The notes under the pieces were generated by a model, which was not told the origin of the DNA, searched no databases, and worked only from the letters and a program-made list of their open reading frames with translations. This document shows, piece after piece, positions 35,131 through 45,099 of a DNA stretch of 64,000 nt. Numbering within the stretch: the stretch's first letter is position 1; each line of letters begins with the position of its first letter. Where the stretch lies: assembly GCF_000802385.1 (NCBI RefSeq), contig NZ_JTDN01000002.1, forward strand, positions 744,001-808,000, read 5' to 3'. The position numbers and the translations under genes were made by a program. The DNA comes from Croceibacterium mercuriale (GTDB lineage: Bacteria > Pseudomonadota > Alphaproteobacteria > Sphingomonadales > Sphingomonadaceae).

Positions 35131-37653
35131 TCAGGCAACGATGTTCACCAGCCGGTCGGGCACTACGATGACCTTGCGCACCGTTGCCCCGTCCAGCGCA
35201 CGGGCGACCTTCTCGCTCGCCAGCGCCAGTGCCTCCAGTTCGGGATTGGGCAGGCCCTTGGGCACGATCAGCGTGTCCCGCAGCTTGCCCTTGACCTGCA
35301 CCGCCACCGTCACCTCGTCCTCCACCAGCAGGGCCGGATCGACGGACGGCCAGGCGGCCTGCGCCACCAGGCCCGGCTGGCCGGTCGCGGCCCAGGCCTC
35401 TTCCGCCAGGTGCGGCATCATCGGCGAAACCAGCAGCAGCAGCGTGCGGATCGCTTCCGACCGGCTGGCGGACGGCGCCGCCTTGTCGACCGCGCCCGCC
35501 AGTTCGTAGATGCGGGCGACCGCCTTGTTGAAGGCCAGCGCGTCGATGTCGGCGGTCACCGCCGCCACCGTCTGGTGCGTCTTGCGGGCCAGCGCCTTGT
35601 CCTCGCCCGTGGCGCCGCCGTCGAACTGGCCGAACAGCCGCCACAGCCGCTGCACGAAGCGCGCGCAGCCCTCGATCCCGCTTTCCGACCAGGGCAGGTC
35701 GCGTTCCGGCGGCGAGTCGGAGAGCATGAACCAGCGCACGGCGTCGGCGCCATGCCGATCGACGATCACGTCGGGATCGACCACGTTCTTCTTGCTCTTG
35801 GACATCTTGACCACGCGGCCGATCTCCACCGCGCCGCCATCGGCGGTCAGCAGCGCGCCTTCGGCGGAGCGGCTGATCTCGTTGGGTGCGTAATAGGTCG
35901 TGCGGCCGCCATCGTCGCGGCTGTAGGTTTCGTGCGTGACCATACCTTGCGTGAACAGCGCCGCGAACGGCTCCGCCACGTCCAGCTTGCCGACATGCGC
36001 CAGCGCGCGGGTCCAGAACCGGGCATACAGCAGGTGCAGGATCGCGTGCTCGATCCCGCCGATATATTGCGCCACCGGCATCCACGCGGCGACCTCCGCC
36101 GGGTCGAACGCCCTGTCCGCCGGCTGGCTGGCGAAGCGCAGGAAATACCAGGAGGAATTGACAAAGGTGTCGAGCGTGTCGGTTTCCCGCCGCGCCTGTC
36201 CGCCGCAGGTGGGGCAGGGCACGTGCTTCCACGTGGCATGGCGTTCCAGCGGATTGCCGGGCGTGGCGAAATCCACATCCTCCGGCAGCACCACCGGCAA
36301 CTGCTCGCGCGGGACCGGCACCACGCCGCAGGCATCGCAATGGATGAAGGGGATCGGCGTGCCCCAGTAACGCTGGCGGCTGACGCCCCAGTCGCGCAGG
36401 CGCCACACGGTCTTGCCTTCGCCCCAGCCTTCCGACTCGGCGCGGGCGATGACCGCTGCCTTGGCATCCGCCACACTCATGCCGTCCAGGAAGCCTGAAT
36501 TGACCAGCACGCCGTCGCCGGTCTCGGCCTGCGTCGGCACAGTGTCAGATGTGTCAGCTACGCCTGCCGGCGCGACCACGCGCAGGATCGGCAGGTCGTA
36601 CTTGGTGGCGAATTCGAAATCGCGCTGGTCGTGTCCCGGCACGGCCATGACCGCCCCGGTGCCATATTCCATCAGCACGAAGTTCGCGATGAACACGGGC
36701 AGCTCGGCGCCGGTGAAGGGGTGGCGCGCGGTGATCCCGGTGTCGAAGCCCAGCTTGTCCGCCGTTTCCAGCTCCGCCGCAGTGGTGCCGCCCTGCTTGC
36801 ACAATTCGACGAAGGCCTGCGCCTCGGGCGATCCGGCCGCCACGCCCTGCGCAATCGGGTGATCGGCAGCGACCGCGATGAAGCTGGCGCCGAAGATCGT
36901 GTCAGGACGGGTGGAGTAGACCTCCACGCTGCCGCCGTCGGACGTCGCGAAACTGAACTGCAGCCCCTGCGACTTGCCGATCCAGTTCTCCTGCATCAGC
37001 CGCACCTTCTCGGGCCAGCCTTCCAGCTGACCCAGGCCGGCGAGCAGATCGTCGGCAAAGGCGGTGATCTTCAGGAACCACTGGTTCAGCTTGCGCTTCT
37101 CGACCACCGCGCCGGAGCGCCAGCCGCGCCCGTCCACCACCTGTTCGTTGGCCAGCACGGTCATGTCGACCGGGTCCCAGTTCACCGCCGATTCGCGGCG
37201 ATAGACCAGCCCGGAATCATACAGGTCCAGGAACAGCGCCTGTTCGTGGCCATAATAATCGGGCTCGCACGTCGCGATCTCGCGGCTCCAGTCCAGCGCG
37301 AAGCCCAGCCGTTGCAACTGCGCCTTCATCGTGGCGATGTTGTCGCGCGTCCAGCCGCCGGGATGGACGCCCTTCTCCATGGCGGCGTTCTCGGCCGGCA
37401 TGCCGAACGCATCCCACCCCATCGGATGCAGCACCTCGTGGCCCTGCATCCGGCGCGCACGGGCCAGCACGTCGCCCATCGTGTAGTTGCGCACGTGACC
37501 GATATGGATGCGCCCCGAGGGATAGGGGAACATCTCCAGCACGTAGCTCTTGGGCCGGTCGCTGGTGCTGTCGGCGCGGAAGCACTGGGCCTGGTCCCAC
37601 GCGCGCTGCCAGCGGCTGTCGGCCCGCGCCGGATCAAACCTGGTATCGGTCAT
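35131..37653 (-). CDS. leuS: Leucyl-tRNA synthetase
   Basis: This 840-residue class I synthetase has the HIGH motif in [16 protein letters not shown] (about residues 44-58) and KMSKS in [11 protein letters not shown] (about 616). The large editing domain lies between them, carrying the threonine-rich region and a [16 protein letters not shown] segment. It charges the leucine tRNAs, including the tRNA-Leu(UAA) at 5.5 kb. It is followed by lptE and holA on the same strand, with gaps of 7-10 bp. Confidence 0.97.
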   Translation of the reverse strand: MTDTRFDPARADSRWQRAWDQAQCFRADSTSDRPKSYVLEMFPYPSGRIHIGHVRNYTMGDVLARARRMQGHEVLHPMGWDAFGMPAENAAMEKGVHPGGWTRDNIATMKAQLQRLGFALDWSREIATCEPDYYGHEQALFLDLYDSGLVYRRESAVNWDPVDMTVLANEQVVDGRGWRSGAVVEKRKLNQWFLKITAFADDLLAGLGQLEGWPEKVRLMQENWIGKSQGLQFSFATSDGGSVEVYSTRPDTIFGASFIAVAADHPIAQGVAAGSPEAQAFVELCKQGGTTAAELETADKLGFDTGITARHPFTGAELPVFIANFVLMEYGTGAVMAVPGHDQRDFEFATKYDLPILRVVAPAGVADTSDTVPTQAETGDGVLVNSGFLDGMSVADAKAAVIARAESEGWGEGKTVWRLRDWGVSRQRYWGTPIPFIHCDACGVVPVPREQLPVVLPEDVDFATPGNPLERHATWKHVPCPTCGGQARRETDTLDTFVNSSWYFLRFASQPADRAFDPAEVAAWMPVAQYIGGIEHAILHLLYARFWTRALAHVGKLDVAEPFAALFTQGMVTHETYSRDDGGRTTYYAPNEISRSAEGALLTADGGAVEIGRVVKMSKSKKNVVDPDVIVDRHGADAVRWFMLSDSPPERDLPWSESGIEGCARFVQRLWRLFGQFDGGATGEDKALARKTHQTVAAVTADIDALAFNKAVARIYELAGAVDKAAPSASRSEAIRTLLLLVSPMMPHLAEEAWAATGQPGLVAQAAWPSVDPALLVEDEVTVAVQVKGKLRDTLIVPKGLPNPELEALALASEKVARALDGATVRKVIVVPDRLVNIVA

Positions 37654-37666
37654 GCGTGGCCGCCGG

Positions 37667-38122
37667 TCAGAGCGCCGAGCGGCGGCGCAGGTCGCGCGCC
37701 TTGGTCAGGATGATGTCTTCCAGCTTCTGCACGGTGGCGGCCTGCACCGGTGCCTCCACCCAGGTGCCGTTCTGCAGAACCTGGCGGCTGGCGGCGACGC
37801 GCAGGGCATCGGCACGCAGATCCTGGTCCAGGATGGTGACGGACACCTTCATCCGCTCGTTCGTGGCATCGGGATTGGCGTACCAGTCGGTCACGATCAC
37901 GCCACCGGCGCTGTCGGTCTGGGTCAGCGGCATGAAGGACAAGGTTTCCAGCGCGCCGCGCCACAGATAGGAGTTCACCCCGATGGAGGTCACCCGCGCC
38001 GCGGCGACATCCGCCTCCGGCCGTTCGCGCCCGCCACATGCGGCCGTGCCCAGCAGCAATGCGGCACCGACGGCAAAGGGGACAAGGCGGCGGGGGGAGG
38101 AATTTGGGATCAGCAAGGGCAT
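37667..38122 (-). CDS. DUF3576 family lipoprotein
   Basis: This 151-residue exported protein has a signal with lipobox LGTAAC near residue 29. The DUF3576 core follows: [35 protein letters not shown], ending in [13 protein letters not shown] and a C-terminal basic helix. The family is restricted mainly to alphaproteobacteria and often precedes leuS, as here (13 bp). The function is unknown; the gene neighbourhood with leuS and lptE hints at an envelope role. Confidence 0.85.
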   Translation of the reverse strand: MPLLIPNSSPRRLVPFAVGAALLLGTAACGGRERPEADVAAARVTSIGVNSYLWRGALETLSFMPLTQTDSAGGVIVTDWYANPDATNERMKVSVTILDQDLRADALRVAASRQVLQNGTWVEAPVQAATVQKLEDIILTKARDLRRRSAL

Positions 38123-38531
38123 GGTCGTTCCTGTACGGTGGGGACGCTATACTGGTCGCGCATGACGCGGGCGAAAGCACAGATCCGCCCGTGCCTCTAT
38201 TCGACCCGTGCACGCGCGGCAAGCGGCGGCGCACTCCCGCCCTCCGACCGGTGAACCGCCACTGAACTGGTGGCGGCCGCCCGCCTGCCGCCCGCCTGCC
38301 GCAATGTCATATTGTTGAAGGTTTGCCACAGGCAGATAAAAGTTTCGGGGCGTCATGTGCCATGCTGGCGCACGCAACGTTAATGTCATACAAGGTCATC
38401 AATTGACACGGAATCACCGTGACGGCGTGCCGGGTTCCCCTGGGAACCGTCAGGCGTGATCGGCGTCTGCAGTGGCGACGTGTTTTGGGGGAATGGGTTA
38501 AAAAGTGGGCAAGCAGGCAGGATCAGGCAGG
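38123..38531. other. Intergenic region with a perfect inverted repeat
   Basis: This region of about 409 bp separates the divergent DUF3576 and hypothetical-protein genes. It contains AT-rich patches near 38305-38350 and 38380-38410. A perfect repeat GGTTCCC-CT-GGGAACC lies at 38433-38448, and CACGG-5-CCGTG at about 38407-38421. TTGACA at 38403 has no convincing -10 partner. The first repeat looks like an operator or a leader hairpin for the plus-strand gene. I see no RNA gene or conserved small ORF. Confidence 0.4.
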
Positions 38532-39281
38532 ATGCGCAAGGTGGTGACGGGCCTCGTCGCCACGGCATTGCTGGTTGGCGCGCCGACGGCGGGCTGGGCG
38601 TTGGGCGGGTTCAGTCCGGCTGCCGCCTCGCTGCCGCGAATCGGTTCGCTGGAACTTGGCGGGGCGGTGTTCACTCCGTCGGATGTCGATCCCGCGGTCG
38701 CCAGTCTGGTGGCACTGCGTGGCCAGGGTATCGGGCTGGACCGCTTCACCCCTGCCGGGGCCAATCCGCGCACCGGCCGCACGGTCACCGTTGCTGTTCG
38801 TGTCGATGATGGTGCCGCCCGCTTCGCCACCGTCCGTTCCGCTCGCGGCGGCGCGCTTGCGGTTGCCGGGTCCGAGGATGGCGGGGGGCTGCGCATCACG
38901 CCGACCCGTTACAATCTGGGCGTGGCCCGCGGGCTGCAATCCTTCGCCAAGGCGGCGCCGGTCCTGTCGCGCACGCTGTCGGATGCGGCGATCCCCAACT
39001 TGGCCGATTTCCGCCCGACCCCTGCCGCGCAGGAGCCGGAAAGCCGCTTCGCCGCACGCATCGCCGTGGAAGAGGAAGCCCGTCCCGCGCTTGCCGCGCG
39101 CCCGGCCGATCCGCGTGGCGACCAGACGGTCAATGTGGCGGGCAGCTATCGCCTGACCCGCAACCTCGATGTGACCGCAGGCGTACGCTATTCGCAGCAG
39201 CAGCACCGCATCACGCCCGCACAGGACGTGTCGCACAAGGAAGGGCAGGCCGTGTATATCGGCACGCAGTTCCGCTTCTGA
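38532..39281 (+). CDS. Exported protein of unknown function, possible outer-membrane C-terminus
   Basis: This 249-residue protein has a clear signal peptide (MRKVVTGLVATALLVGAPTAGWA). The middle is rich in Ala, Arg and Pro without recognisable motifs. The last 50 residues alternate in a strand-like pattern (YRLTRNLDVTAGVRYS, AVYIGTQFRF) and end in phenylalanine, the usual signature of an outer-membrane strand. One or a few strands cannot make a barrel alone, so it may be a periplasmic protein with a membrane-docking end. I prefer the ATG at 38532; a GTG at 38505 would add nine residues. It is followed by a strong terminator. Confidence 0.6.
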   Translation: MRKVVTGLVATALLVGAPTAGWALGGFSPAAASLPRIGSLELGGAVFTPSDVDPAVASLVALRGQGIGLDRFTPAGANPRTGRTVTVAVRVDDGAARFATVRSARGGALAVAGSEDGGGLRITPTRYNLGVARGLQSFAKAAPVLSRTLSDAAIPNLADFRPTPAAQEPESRFAARIAVEEEARPALAARPADPRGDQTVNVAGSYRLTRNLDVTAGVRYSQQQHRITPAQDVSHKEGQAVYIGTQFRF

Positions 39282-39335
39282 CGACAGCGCATCTGCAGCA
39301 TTGAATGACGCAGTTGCAGCAACGAATTGTTGCAG

Positions 39336-39364
39336 AAAACCCCGCCATTGTGCGGGGTTTTTCT
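39336..39364 (+). terminator. Rho-independent terminator
   Basis: A 10-bp stem (AAAACCCCGC at 39336-39345 with GCGGGGTTTT at 39352-39361) has a 6-nt loop and a T run. It ends transcription of the exported protein gene 55 bp after its stop and insulates phaB. Confidence 0.9.
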
Positions 39365-39425
39365 TTGCGCTGTCTGCACGGTTGCGCCTAGGAATGTTGC
39401 TCAATTCAAATGTCTGGAGAGATAC

Positions 39426-40148
39426 ATGGCGCGCGTAGCAATCGTCACCGGCGGAACCCGGGGCATCGGTCGAGCCATCTGCGAGGCGCTGGCGGCTGAC
39501 GGGTTCACCGTGGTGGCCAATTATGCCGGCAACGAGGAAAAGGCCCGCGCCTTCACCGAAGAGACCGGCATTCCCGCATACCGCTGGGATGTTGGCGACC
39601 ACCAGGCCGTAATGGACGGCATCGCCAGGGTGGAGGCGGAGGTCGGCCCGATCGAGGTGCTGGTCAACAATGCCGGTATCACCCGTGACGGCACGCTGCT
39701 GAAGATGTCGTTCGAGGACTGGAACGAGGTCATGCGGATCAATCTGGGCGGATGCTTCAACATGGCCAAGGCCGTGTTCCCCGGCATGAAGAGCCGTGGC
39801 TGGGGCCGGATCGTCAGCATCGGATCCATCAACGGGCAGGCGGGCCAGTACGGCCAGGTGAACTATGCCGCCGCCAAGAGCGGCATCCATGGCTTCACCA
39901 AGGCGCTGGCACAGGAAGGCGCGCGCTTCGGCATCACCGTCAACGCCATCGCACCCGGCTACATCGATACGGAGATGGTTGCCGCGGTGCCGGAAGCGGT
40001 GCTGGAGAAGATCGTCGCCAAGATCCCCGTCGGCCGGCTGGGCCAGGCAAGCGAGATCGCCCGCGGTGTCGCCTTCCTCTCGTCGGAGCAAGGCGGCTTC
40101 GTCACCGGCTCGACGCTGTCGATCAATGGCGGCCAGCATATGTATTGA
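39426..40148 (+). CDS. phaB: Acetoacetyl-CoA reductase
   Basis: This 240-residue short-chain dehydrogenase reduces acetoacetyl-CoA to (R)-3-hydroxybutyryl-CoA with NADPH for polyhydroxybutyrate synthesis. The cofactor motif VTGGTRGIGRAI, NNAG at about 83, the catalytic serine in SIGSINGQAG and the YxxxK pair in VNYAAAKSG are present. INGQAGQYGQ and the C-terminal INGGQHMY are typical of PhaB rather than FabG. The ATG at 39426 follows GGAGAG. No phaA or phaC gene is nearby. The CoA-transferase pair at 43.6-45 kb acts on acetoacetate, a linked pool. Confidence 0.9.
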   Translation: MARVAIVTGGTRGIGRAICEALAADGFTVVANYAGNEEKARAFTEETGIPAYRWDVGDHQAVMDGIARVEAEVGPIEVLVNNAGITRDGTLLKMSFEDWNEVMRINLGGCFNMAKAVFPGMKSRGWGRIVSIGSINGQAGQYGQVNYAAAKSGIHGFTKALAQEGARFGITVNAIAPGYIDTEMVAAVPEAVLEKIVAKIPVGRLGQASEIARGVAFLSSEQGGFVTGSTLSINGGQHMY

Positions 40149-40250
40149 GTTACGCCCGTGCGGCAGGCAAAGGGGCGCGCATACGGCCCTTTGCCCGCCC
40201 CGGGGCAGGTGGCCATCCTGTCAGCGCCGGGGCATGAAGGACTTGCACCA

Positions 40251-41645
40251 ATGGCCGAGACGCGCACCGAAAGCGACACGATGGGCACCATCGAGGTTCC
40301 CGCCGACCGCCTGTGGGGTGCGCAGACGCAGCGCAGCCGCCAGAACTTCCGCATCGGTGGCGAGCGCATCCCCCTCCCGATCGTCCATGCGCTGGGCACC
40401 ATCAAGCGCGCTGCCGCGCTGACCAACGCGAAGCTGGGTCTGCTGGACCAGGGCCTGGCAGACGCCATTGCCGCCGCTGCGGCCGAAGTCGCTGCGGGCA
40501 CGCTGGACGACCACTTCCCGCTGGTGGTGTGGCAGACCGGCTCCGGCACGCAGAGCAACATGAATGCCAACGAGGTGATCGCCAACCGCGCCTCCGTTGC
40601 GCTGGGCGGCGAGGTCGGGACCAAGAAGCCGGTCCATCCCAACGATCACGTCAACATGTCGCAGTCGTCCAACGACACCTTCCCCAGCGCGATCCACATC
40701 GCCGCCGCGCGTGAAGTGGCCGAGACGCTGCTGCCGTCGCTGAAGGCGCTGCATGCGGAACTGGCGGCCAAGGCGGCAGGCTGGAACGGCATCATCAAGA
40801 TCGGTCGCACCCACACGCAGGACGCGACCCCGCTGACCCTGGGACAGGAATTCTCCGGCTATGCCCGCCAGGTCGAGGCCGGGATCGCCCGGATCGAGGC
40901 GACCATGGGCGGTCTGTACGAGCTGGCGCAGGGCGGCACCGCCGTTGGCACCGGCCTGAATGCGCCCAAGGGGTTTGCCGAAGGCGTGGCGGAGCAGATC
41001 GCCGCCGATACCGGCCTGCCCTTCGTCACCGCCCCCAACAAGTTCGAGGCGCTAGGAGCCGAGGACGGACTGGTCTTCGCCCATGGCGCGATCGTCACCC
41101 TGGCATCGGCGTTGTACAAGATCGCCAACGACATCCGCTTCCTCGGCTCCGGCCCGCGGTCGGGTCTGGGCGAGCTGGCCCTGCCGGAGAACGAGCCCGG
41201 ATCCTCCATCATGCCGGGCAAGGTCAACCCGACGCAATGCGAGGCAATGACGCAGGTCTGCGCGCAGATCATGGGCAATCACACCACCATGACCTTTGCC
41301 GGCAGCCAGGGGCATTTCGAGCTGAACGTCTATCGTCCGGTGCTGGGCTTCAACTTCCTGCAGTCGGTCAAGCTGATGGCCGATGCGTCCGACAGCTTCG
41401 TCGAGAACCTGCTGAAGGGGCTGAAGCCGCGCGAGGACAACATCGCCCGGGGTCTCGGCAACTCGCTGATGCTGGTGACCGCGCTGGCGCCGTCGATCGG
41501 CTACGACAAGGCGGCGGCCATTGCCAAGAACGCGCACAAGAGCGGCGCCACTCTGCGCGAGGCGGCGATCGAGAGCGGCGATGTGACGGGTGAGGAGTTC
41601 GATCGCGTGGTGCGGCCGGAAACCATGCTGGGTCCGGACGCCTGA
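40251..41645 (+). CDS. fumC: Class II fumarate hydratase
   Basis: This 464-residue oxygen-stable fumarase of the TCA cycle is a homotetramer of the aspartase/fumarase superfamily. The superfamily signature [17 protein letters not shown], with the active-site loop serine, is intact. [29 protein letters not shown] and [16 protein letters not shown] form the other active-site regions. The ATG at 40251 has AAGGA at 40237-40241; upstream in-frame residues look non-coding. It is followed by a small ribbon-helix-helix gene that may overlap it. Confidence 0.95.
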   Translation: MAETRTESDTMGTIEVPADRLWGAQTQRSRQNFRIGGERIPLPIVHALGTIKRAAALTNAKLGLLDQGLADAIAAAAAEVAAGTLDDHFPLVVWQTGSGTQSNMNANEVIANRASVALGGEVGTKKPVHPNDHVNMSQSSNDTFPSAIHIAAAREVAETLLPSLKALHAELAAKAAGWNGIIKIGRTHTQDATPLTLGQEFSGYARQVEAGIARIEATMGGLYELAQGGTAVGTGLNAPKGFAEGVAEQIAADTGLPFVTAPNKFEALGAEDGLVFAHGAIVTLASALYKIANDIRFLGSGPRSGLGELALPENEPGSSIMPGKVNPTQCEAMTQVCAQIMGNHTTMTFAGSQGHFELNVYRPVLGFNFLQSVKLMADASDSFVENLLKGLKPREDNIARGLGNSLMLVTALAPSIGYDKAAAIAKNAHKSGATLREAAIESGDVTGEEFDRVVRPETMLGPDA

Positions 41646-41680
41646 CCGGGGAAGTCTATCATCCGCCGATCAAGCGGTCG

Positions 41681-41890
41681 GTGGAGATAGAGGGCCACCG
41701 CACCTCCATCAGTCTGGAGCCTCTTTTCTGGGACTGGCTGAAGGAGGCGGCGGCGGCCGAGGGCGTGCCGTTGTCACGGCTGGTGGCGCGGATCGATGCG
41801 GAACGCATCGCCGCGCCCACGCCGCCGGGCCTGGCCGGCGCGATCCGCCTGTGGCTGGCGGCGCGCCGGGCGCAAGGGACCGGTCAGTAG
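41681..41890 (+). CDS. Ribbon-helix-helix domain protein (RHH_4 type)
   Basis: This small DNA-binding protein has at least 69 residues. The core HRTSISLEPLFWDWLKEAAAAEG, VPLSRLVARIDAER and LAGAIRLWLAARR match the alphaproteobacterial RHH_4 family. The first standard start is the GTG at 41681. However, the frame stays open upstream and encodes YHPPIKRSVEIEGHR, which resembles the usual family N-terminus. The true start may be the CTG at 41642, which overlaps the fumC stop as CTGA. Targets are unknown. The last seven bases overlap the convergent gene at 41884-42123. Confidence 0.75.
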   Translation: MEIEGHRTSISLEPLFWDWLKEAAAAEGVPLSRLVARIDAERIAAPTPPGLAGAIRLWLAARRAQGTGQ

Positions 41891-42123
41891 GTGGAGGGGG
41901 GATCGCTGGCCGGGAAGCTCTGGTCCGAGCTTTCGTCGGTCGCGTCCCACTCGGCATTCTTGCCGCCGGCCATGGCGGCCGGCCCGCTGCTGCGGAACTG
42001 GGCGAAGTTGTCGTCGGTGTTTTCACCCTTGGCGAACGCGGCATGGTTGCGCTTCTCGCCGGTCATGTACTTGTAGAGACCATATCCCGCCGCGCCCAGG
42101 GCGGCCATTCGCAGCAATGCCAT
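41884..42123 (-). CDS. Small membrane-anchored protein with FPASDPPS tail
   Basis: This 79-residue protein has a short hydrophobic N-terminus (LLRMAALGAAGYGLYKYM), which may anchor it in the inner membrane. A polar middle follows, and the C-terminal tail SDQSFPASDPPSTY matches the D-x-x-FPASDPPS motif seen at the ends of many small alphaproteobacterial proteins of unknown role. Its last seven bases overlap the end of the ribbon-helix-helix gene on the other strand. No function can be given. Confidence 0.65.
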   Translation of the reverse strand: MALLRMAALGAAGYGLYKYMTGEKRNHAAFAKGENTDDNFAQFRSSGPAAMAGGKNAEWDATDESSDQSFPASDPPSTY

Positions 42124-42242
42124 CGTTCACTACCTTTTTCTTGTCTGTGGCCGCATCAACGCGCCGCAGAAAGAAAGGTTCAGCGTATCTGTCCTCGCTT
42201 AGCGATTGCAGGCAGGCAGGGTGATCTATATTGCACTGCGGC

Positions 42243-43118
42243 ATGAGCGACCGCAAACCGATCCGCAAAGCCGTGTTCCCCGTCGCCGGGCTGGGCACGC
42301 GCTTCCTTCCCGCCACGAAGGCCATTCCGAAGGAATTGCTGCCGATCGTCGATCGCCCGCTGATCCAGTACGCGGTGGACGAGGCGCGCGAGGCGGGGAT
42401 CGAGCAGATGATCTTCGTCACCGGACGCGGCAAGACCGCCCTGGTCGAGAATTTCGACATCGCCTACGAGCTGGAAGCCACGATGGCGGCGCGAGGCAAG
42501 GACCTGTCCGTGCTGGAAGCGACCCGCTTTACCCCCGGCAACCTCATCACCGTGCGCCAGCAGGAGCCGATGGGGCTGGGCCATGCGATCTGGTGCGCGC
42601 GCGCGATCGTGGGGGACGAGCCCTTCGCCATCCTGCTGCCGGACGAGCTGATGGTGGGCCAGCCCGGCTGCATCAAGCAGATGGTGGAAGCCTATAACGA
42701 GGTCGGCGGCAACCTGGTGTCCGTGCTGGAAGTGCCGGAGGAGGAAGTCTCCTCCTACGGCGTCATCGCGCCCGGCGCGGTCAACGGCGCGCTGACCGAG
42801 GTGAAGGGCCTGGTCGAGAAGCCGAAAATGGCCGAGGCCCCGTCGAACAAGATCGTGTCCGGTCGTTACATCCTGCAGCCCGAGGTCATGCGCATCCTGA
42901 AAACGCAGGGCAAGGGTGCCGGCGGCGAGATCCAGCTGACCGATGCAATGGCGCAGATGATCGGCCAGCAGCCGTTCCACGCTGTCACCTTCGCCGGTCG
43001 CCGCTTCGATTGCGGCAGCAAGACCGGCTTCGTGGAAGCAACCCTGGCGCTGGCGCTGGAACGCCCGGATATGGGCGACGAAGTCCGAAAGATCGCGACG
43101 CGCCTGCTGGCGCAGTAA
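42243..43118 (+). CDS. galU: UTP-glucose-1-phosphate uridylyltransferase
   Basis: This 291-residue nucleotidyltransferase makes UDP-glucose from UTP and glucose-1-phosphate. The motifs FPVAGLGTRFLPATKAIPKELLPIVDRPLIQYAV, FAILLPDELM and FDCGSKTGFVEA mark the nucleotide-, metal- and sugar-binding parts. UDP-glucose feeds the exopolysaccharide and lipopolysaccharide pathways, so it links to the locus at 16-33 kb. I chose the ATG at 42243; a TTG at 42231 is less likely. Confidence 0.95.
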   Translation: MSDRKPIRKAVFPVAGLGTRFLPATKAIPKELLPIVDRPLIQYAVDEAREAGIEQMIFVTGRGKTALVENFDIAYELEATMAARGKDLSVLEATRFTPGNLITVRQQEPMGLGHAIWCARAIVGDEPFAILLPDELMVGQPGCIKQMVEAYNEVGGNLVSVLEVPEEEVSSYGVIAPGAVNGALTEVKGLVEKPKMAEAPSNKIVSGRYILQPEVMRILKTQGKGAGGEIQLTDAMAQMIGQQPFHAVTFAGRRFDCGSKTGFVEATLALALERPDMGDEVRKIATRLLAQ

Positions 43119-43121
43119 GGT

Positions 43122-43163
43122 CCGGACAAGGCGGGCTGCGCCGGTGGGGCAGCCCTGTTCCGG
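43122..43163. terminator. Hairpin between convergent galU and acetyltransferase genes
   Basis: An inner stem GGGCTGC (43133-43139)/GCAGCCC (43149-43155) and an outer CCGGA/TCCGG pairing form one long hairpin over the acetyltransferase stop. There is no long T run, so it may act as a weak or Rho-assisted terminator for both genes. Confidence 0.4.
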
Positions 43164-43601
43164 TCAGGCCGTGCGCCGCAGGTGGACCAGCGGGTAGGGG
43201 CGATCCTGCCCGTCGACCGGCGAACGGCCGGTGGGCGCAAAGCCGAGATAGCGATAGAAGCCCATTGCCCGGACGTTCTGTTCGTTCACGTCGGTCGTCA
43301 GCACGCCGCAGGACGCGATGGCGTGATCCACCAGCGCCCGACCGACGCCGCGGCCGGCATGCAGCGGGTCCACGAACAGCGCCTCCATGTGCGCCCCGTC
43401 CAGCAGCATGAACCCCATTGCCCGGTCTTCTGCATCGACGCTGATCCATAGCGGTGCCGAGGGGAGGGATCCGACCACCTCCCGCTCGATTGCCAGCCGG
43501 TCCGCCGGTTGCAGGAAATCGTGCGTAGCATCCACGGCGTTGCGCCAGATCTCCAGCACGCGCTCACCGTCAAGCGGCGTGGACCGACGGATTGACACCA
43601 C
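43164..43601 (-). CDS. GNAT-family N-acetyltransferase
   Basis: This 145-residue single-domain acetyltransferase has IRRSTPLDGERVLEIWRNAVDATHDF at the start. The acetyl-CoA pyrophosphate loop appears as ALFVDPLHAGRGVGRALVDHA (R-G-x-G-x-A). NVRAMGFYRYLGF is motif B. It resembles YjaB-type enzymes, whose substrates are mostly unknown. It starts at a GTG (43601), 9 bp after the scoB stop, and so may be cotranscribed with the CoA-transferase genes. Confidence 0.85.
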   Translation of the reverse strand: MVSIRRSTPLDGERVLEIWRNAVDATHDFLQPADRLAIEREVVGSLPSAPLWISVDAEDRAMGFMLLDGAHMEALFVDPLHAGRGVGRALVDHAIASCGVLTTDVNEQNVRAMGFYRYLGFAPTGRSPVDGQDRPYPLVHLRRTA

Positions 43602-43610
43602 GCCCGCCCC

Positions 43611-44264
43611 TCACGCTTCCAGGTAATGCCCGGTCGTCTTGCCCGCGATCTCCTCCGCGGTGACGCCGGGCGCCAGTTCCACCAGCCGGAAGGGGCTCGC
43701 ATGATCCGGCCGGGCGAACACCGCCAGGTCGGTAACGATCATGTCGACCACGTCGCGGCCGGTCAGCGGCAGGGTACATTCGGGGATGAACTTGGGCGTG
43801 CCGTCCTTGGCATTGTGGTCCATCACCACGATGATCTTCTTGACCCCGGCCACCAGGTCCATGGCGCCGCCCATGCCCTTGATCATCTTGCCCGGGATCA
43901 TCCAGTTGGCAATATCGCCCCGCTCGCTGACCTCCATCGCGCCCAGCACCGCCACGTCGACATGCCCGCCGCGGATCATGGCGAAGCTCTGCGCGCTGTC
44001 GAAATAGGCCGAGTGCGGCAGCTGGCTGATGGTCTGCTTGCCGGCATTGATCAGGTCGGCATCGACCTGGTCCGGATAGGGGAACGGACCGATGCCCAGC
44101 ATCCCGTTCTCCGACTGCAGCGTGACCTCCACCCCCGCGGGGATGTGGTTGGCCACCAGCGTCGGTATGCCGATGCCAAGATTGACGTAGAAGCCATCCT
44201 CCAGCTCGGCCGCGGCACGGGCGGCCATCTGGTCGCGGGTCCAGCCCTTCAACTGCGTGGCCAT
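43611..44264 (-). CDS. scoB: 3-oxoacid CoA-transferase subunit B
   Basis: This 217-residue beta subunit moves CoA from succinyl-CoA to acetoacetate. The active-site glutamate is E52 in [27 protein letters not shown] precedes it, and [20 protein letters not shown] follows. It pairs with ScoA. Its ATG overlaps the scoA stop by one base. Acetoacetyl-CoA formed here is the substrate of the phaB product 3.5 kb away. Confidence 0.93.
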   Translation of the reverse strand: MATQLKGWTRDQMAARAAAELEDGFYVNLGIGIPTLVANHIPAGVEVTLQSENGMLGIGPFPYPDQVDADLINAGKQTISQLPHSAYFDSAQSFAMIRGGHVDVAVLGAMEVSERGDIANWMIPGKMIKGMGGAMDLVAGVKKIIVVMDHNAKDGTPKFIPECTLPLTGRDVVDMIVTDLAVFARPDHASPFRLVELAPGVTAEEIAGKTTGHYLEA

Positions 44265-44971
44265 CAGGCACTCTCCCTTTCGCGCACGGTCGTGAACTCG
44301 ATCTTCTTGTCGTAGGGTGCGCCCACGATCAGCCGCTGGACGTAGATGCCCGGCAGGTGGATCTGGTCAGGGTCGAGCGTGCCCACCGGCACCAGCTCCT
44401 CCACCTCCACCACGCATACCTTGCCGCAGGTGGCGGCCGGAGCGTTGAAGTTGCGAGCGGTCTTGCGGAATACGCAATTGCCCGCCTCGTCGGCCCGCCA
44501 GGCCTTCACGATCGCCAGGTCGGCGAAGATGCCGCGTTCCAGGATATAATCCTGGCCGTCGAAGCTCTTCACCTCCTTGCCCTCGGCTACCTGCGTGCCG
44601 ACGCCGGTCTTGGTGTAGAAGCCGGGAATGCCCGCGCCGCCCGCGCGCATCCGTTCGGCCAGCGTGCCTTGCGGGCAGAACTCCACCTCCAGCTCGCCAG
44701 ACAGGAATTGCCGCTCGAACTCCTTGTTCTCGCCGACATAGCTGGCGATCATCTTCCTGACTTGCCGGGTGCGCAGCAGCTTGCCGATGCCTTCATTGTC
44801 GATCCCTGCATTGTTGCTGGCGAAGGTCAGATCGGTGACGCCGCTGTCGCGAATCGCGTCCAGCAGGCGTTCGGGCAGGCCGCACAGGCCGAAGCCGCCG
44901 GCCGCGATCAGCATCCCGTCACGCAGGACGCCGTCCAGCGCGGCCCCTGCATCGGGATAGAGTTTGCGCAT
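44264..44971 (-). CDS. scoA: 3-oxoacid CoA-transferase subunit A
   Basis: This 235-residue alpha subunit has the signature [13 protein letters not shown] near residue 30, followed by [13 protein letters not shown] and a glycine-rich CoA-binding region ([15 protein letters not shown]). It forms the enzyme with ScoB, directly downstream with a one-base overlap. The gene starts a scoA-scoB(-acetyltransferase) unit facing away from the CDC48-type gene. Confidence 0.94.
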   Translation of the reverse strand: MRKLYPDAGAALDGVLRDGMLIAAGGFGLCGLPERLLDAIRDSGVTDLTFASNNAGIDNEGIGKLLRTRQVRKMIASYVGENKEFERQFLSGELEVEFCPQGTLAERMRAGGAGIPGFYTKTGVGTQVAEGKEVKSFDGQDYILERGIFADLAIVKAWRADEAGNCVFRKTARNFNAPAATCGKVCVVEVEELVPVGTLDPDQIHLPGIYVQRLIVGAPYDKKIEFTTVRERESA

Positions 44972-45099
44972 CGTCAGGCCCCTCTCAACAGTGCAATTTG
45001 CAGGCAGGTGCTACGCAATCGGGCAGCACCTGTCACGGGGTGTCATGTATGGGTGTAACTCTTGCTGCACCGCACAATATTCGGGCATGACCCAGCAAC

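Noticed and set aside
38403-38432. TTGACA as the -35 box of a promoter for the exported protein
   Set aside because: No acceptable -10 box lies 16-18 bp downstream.
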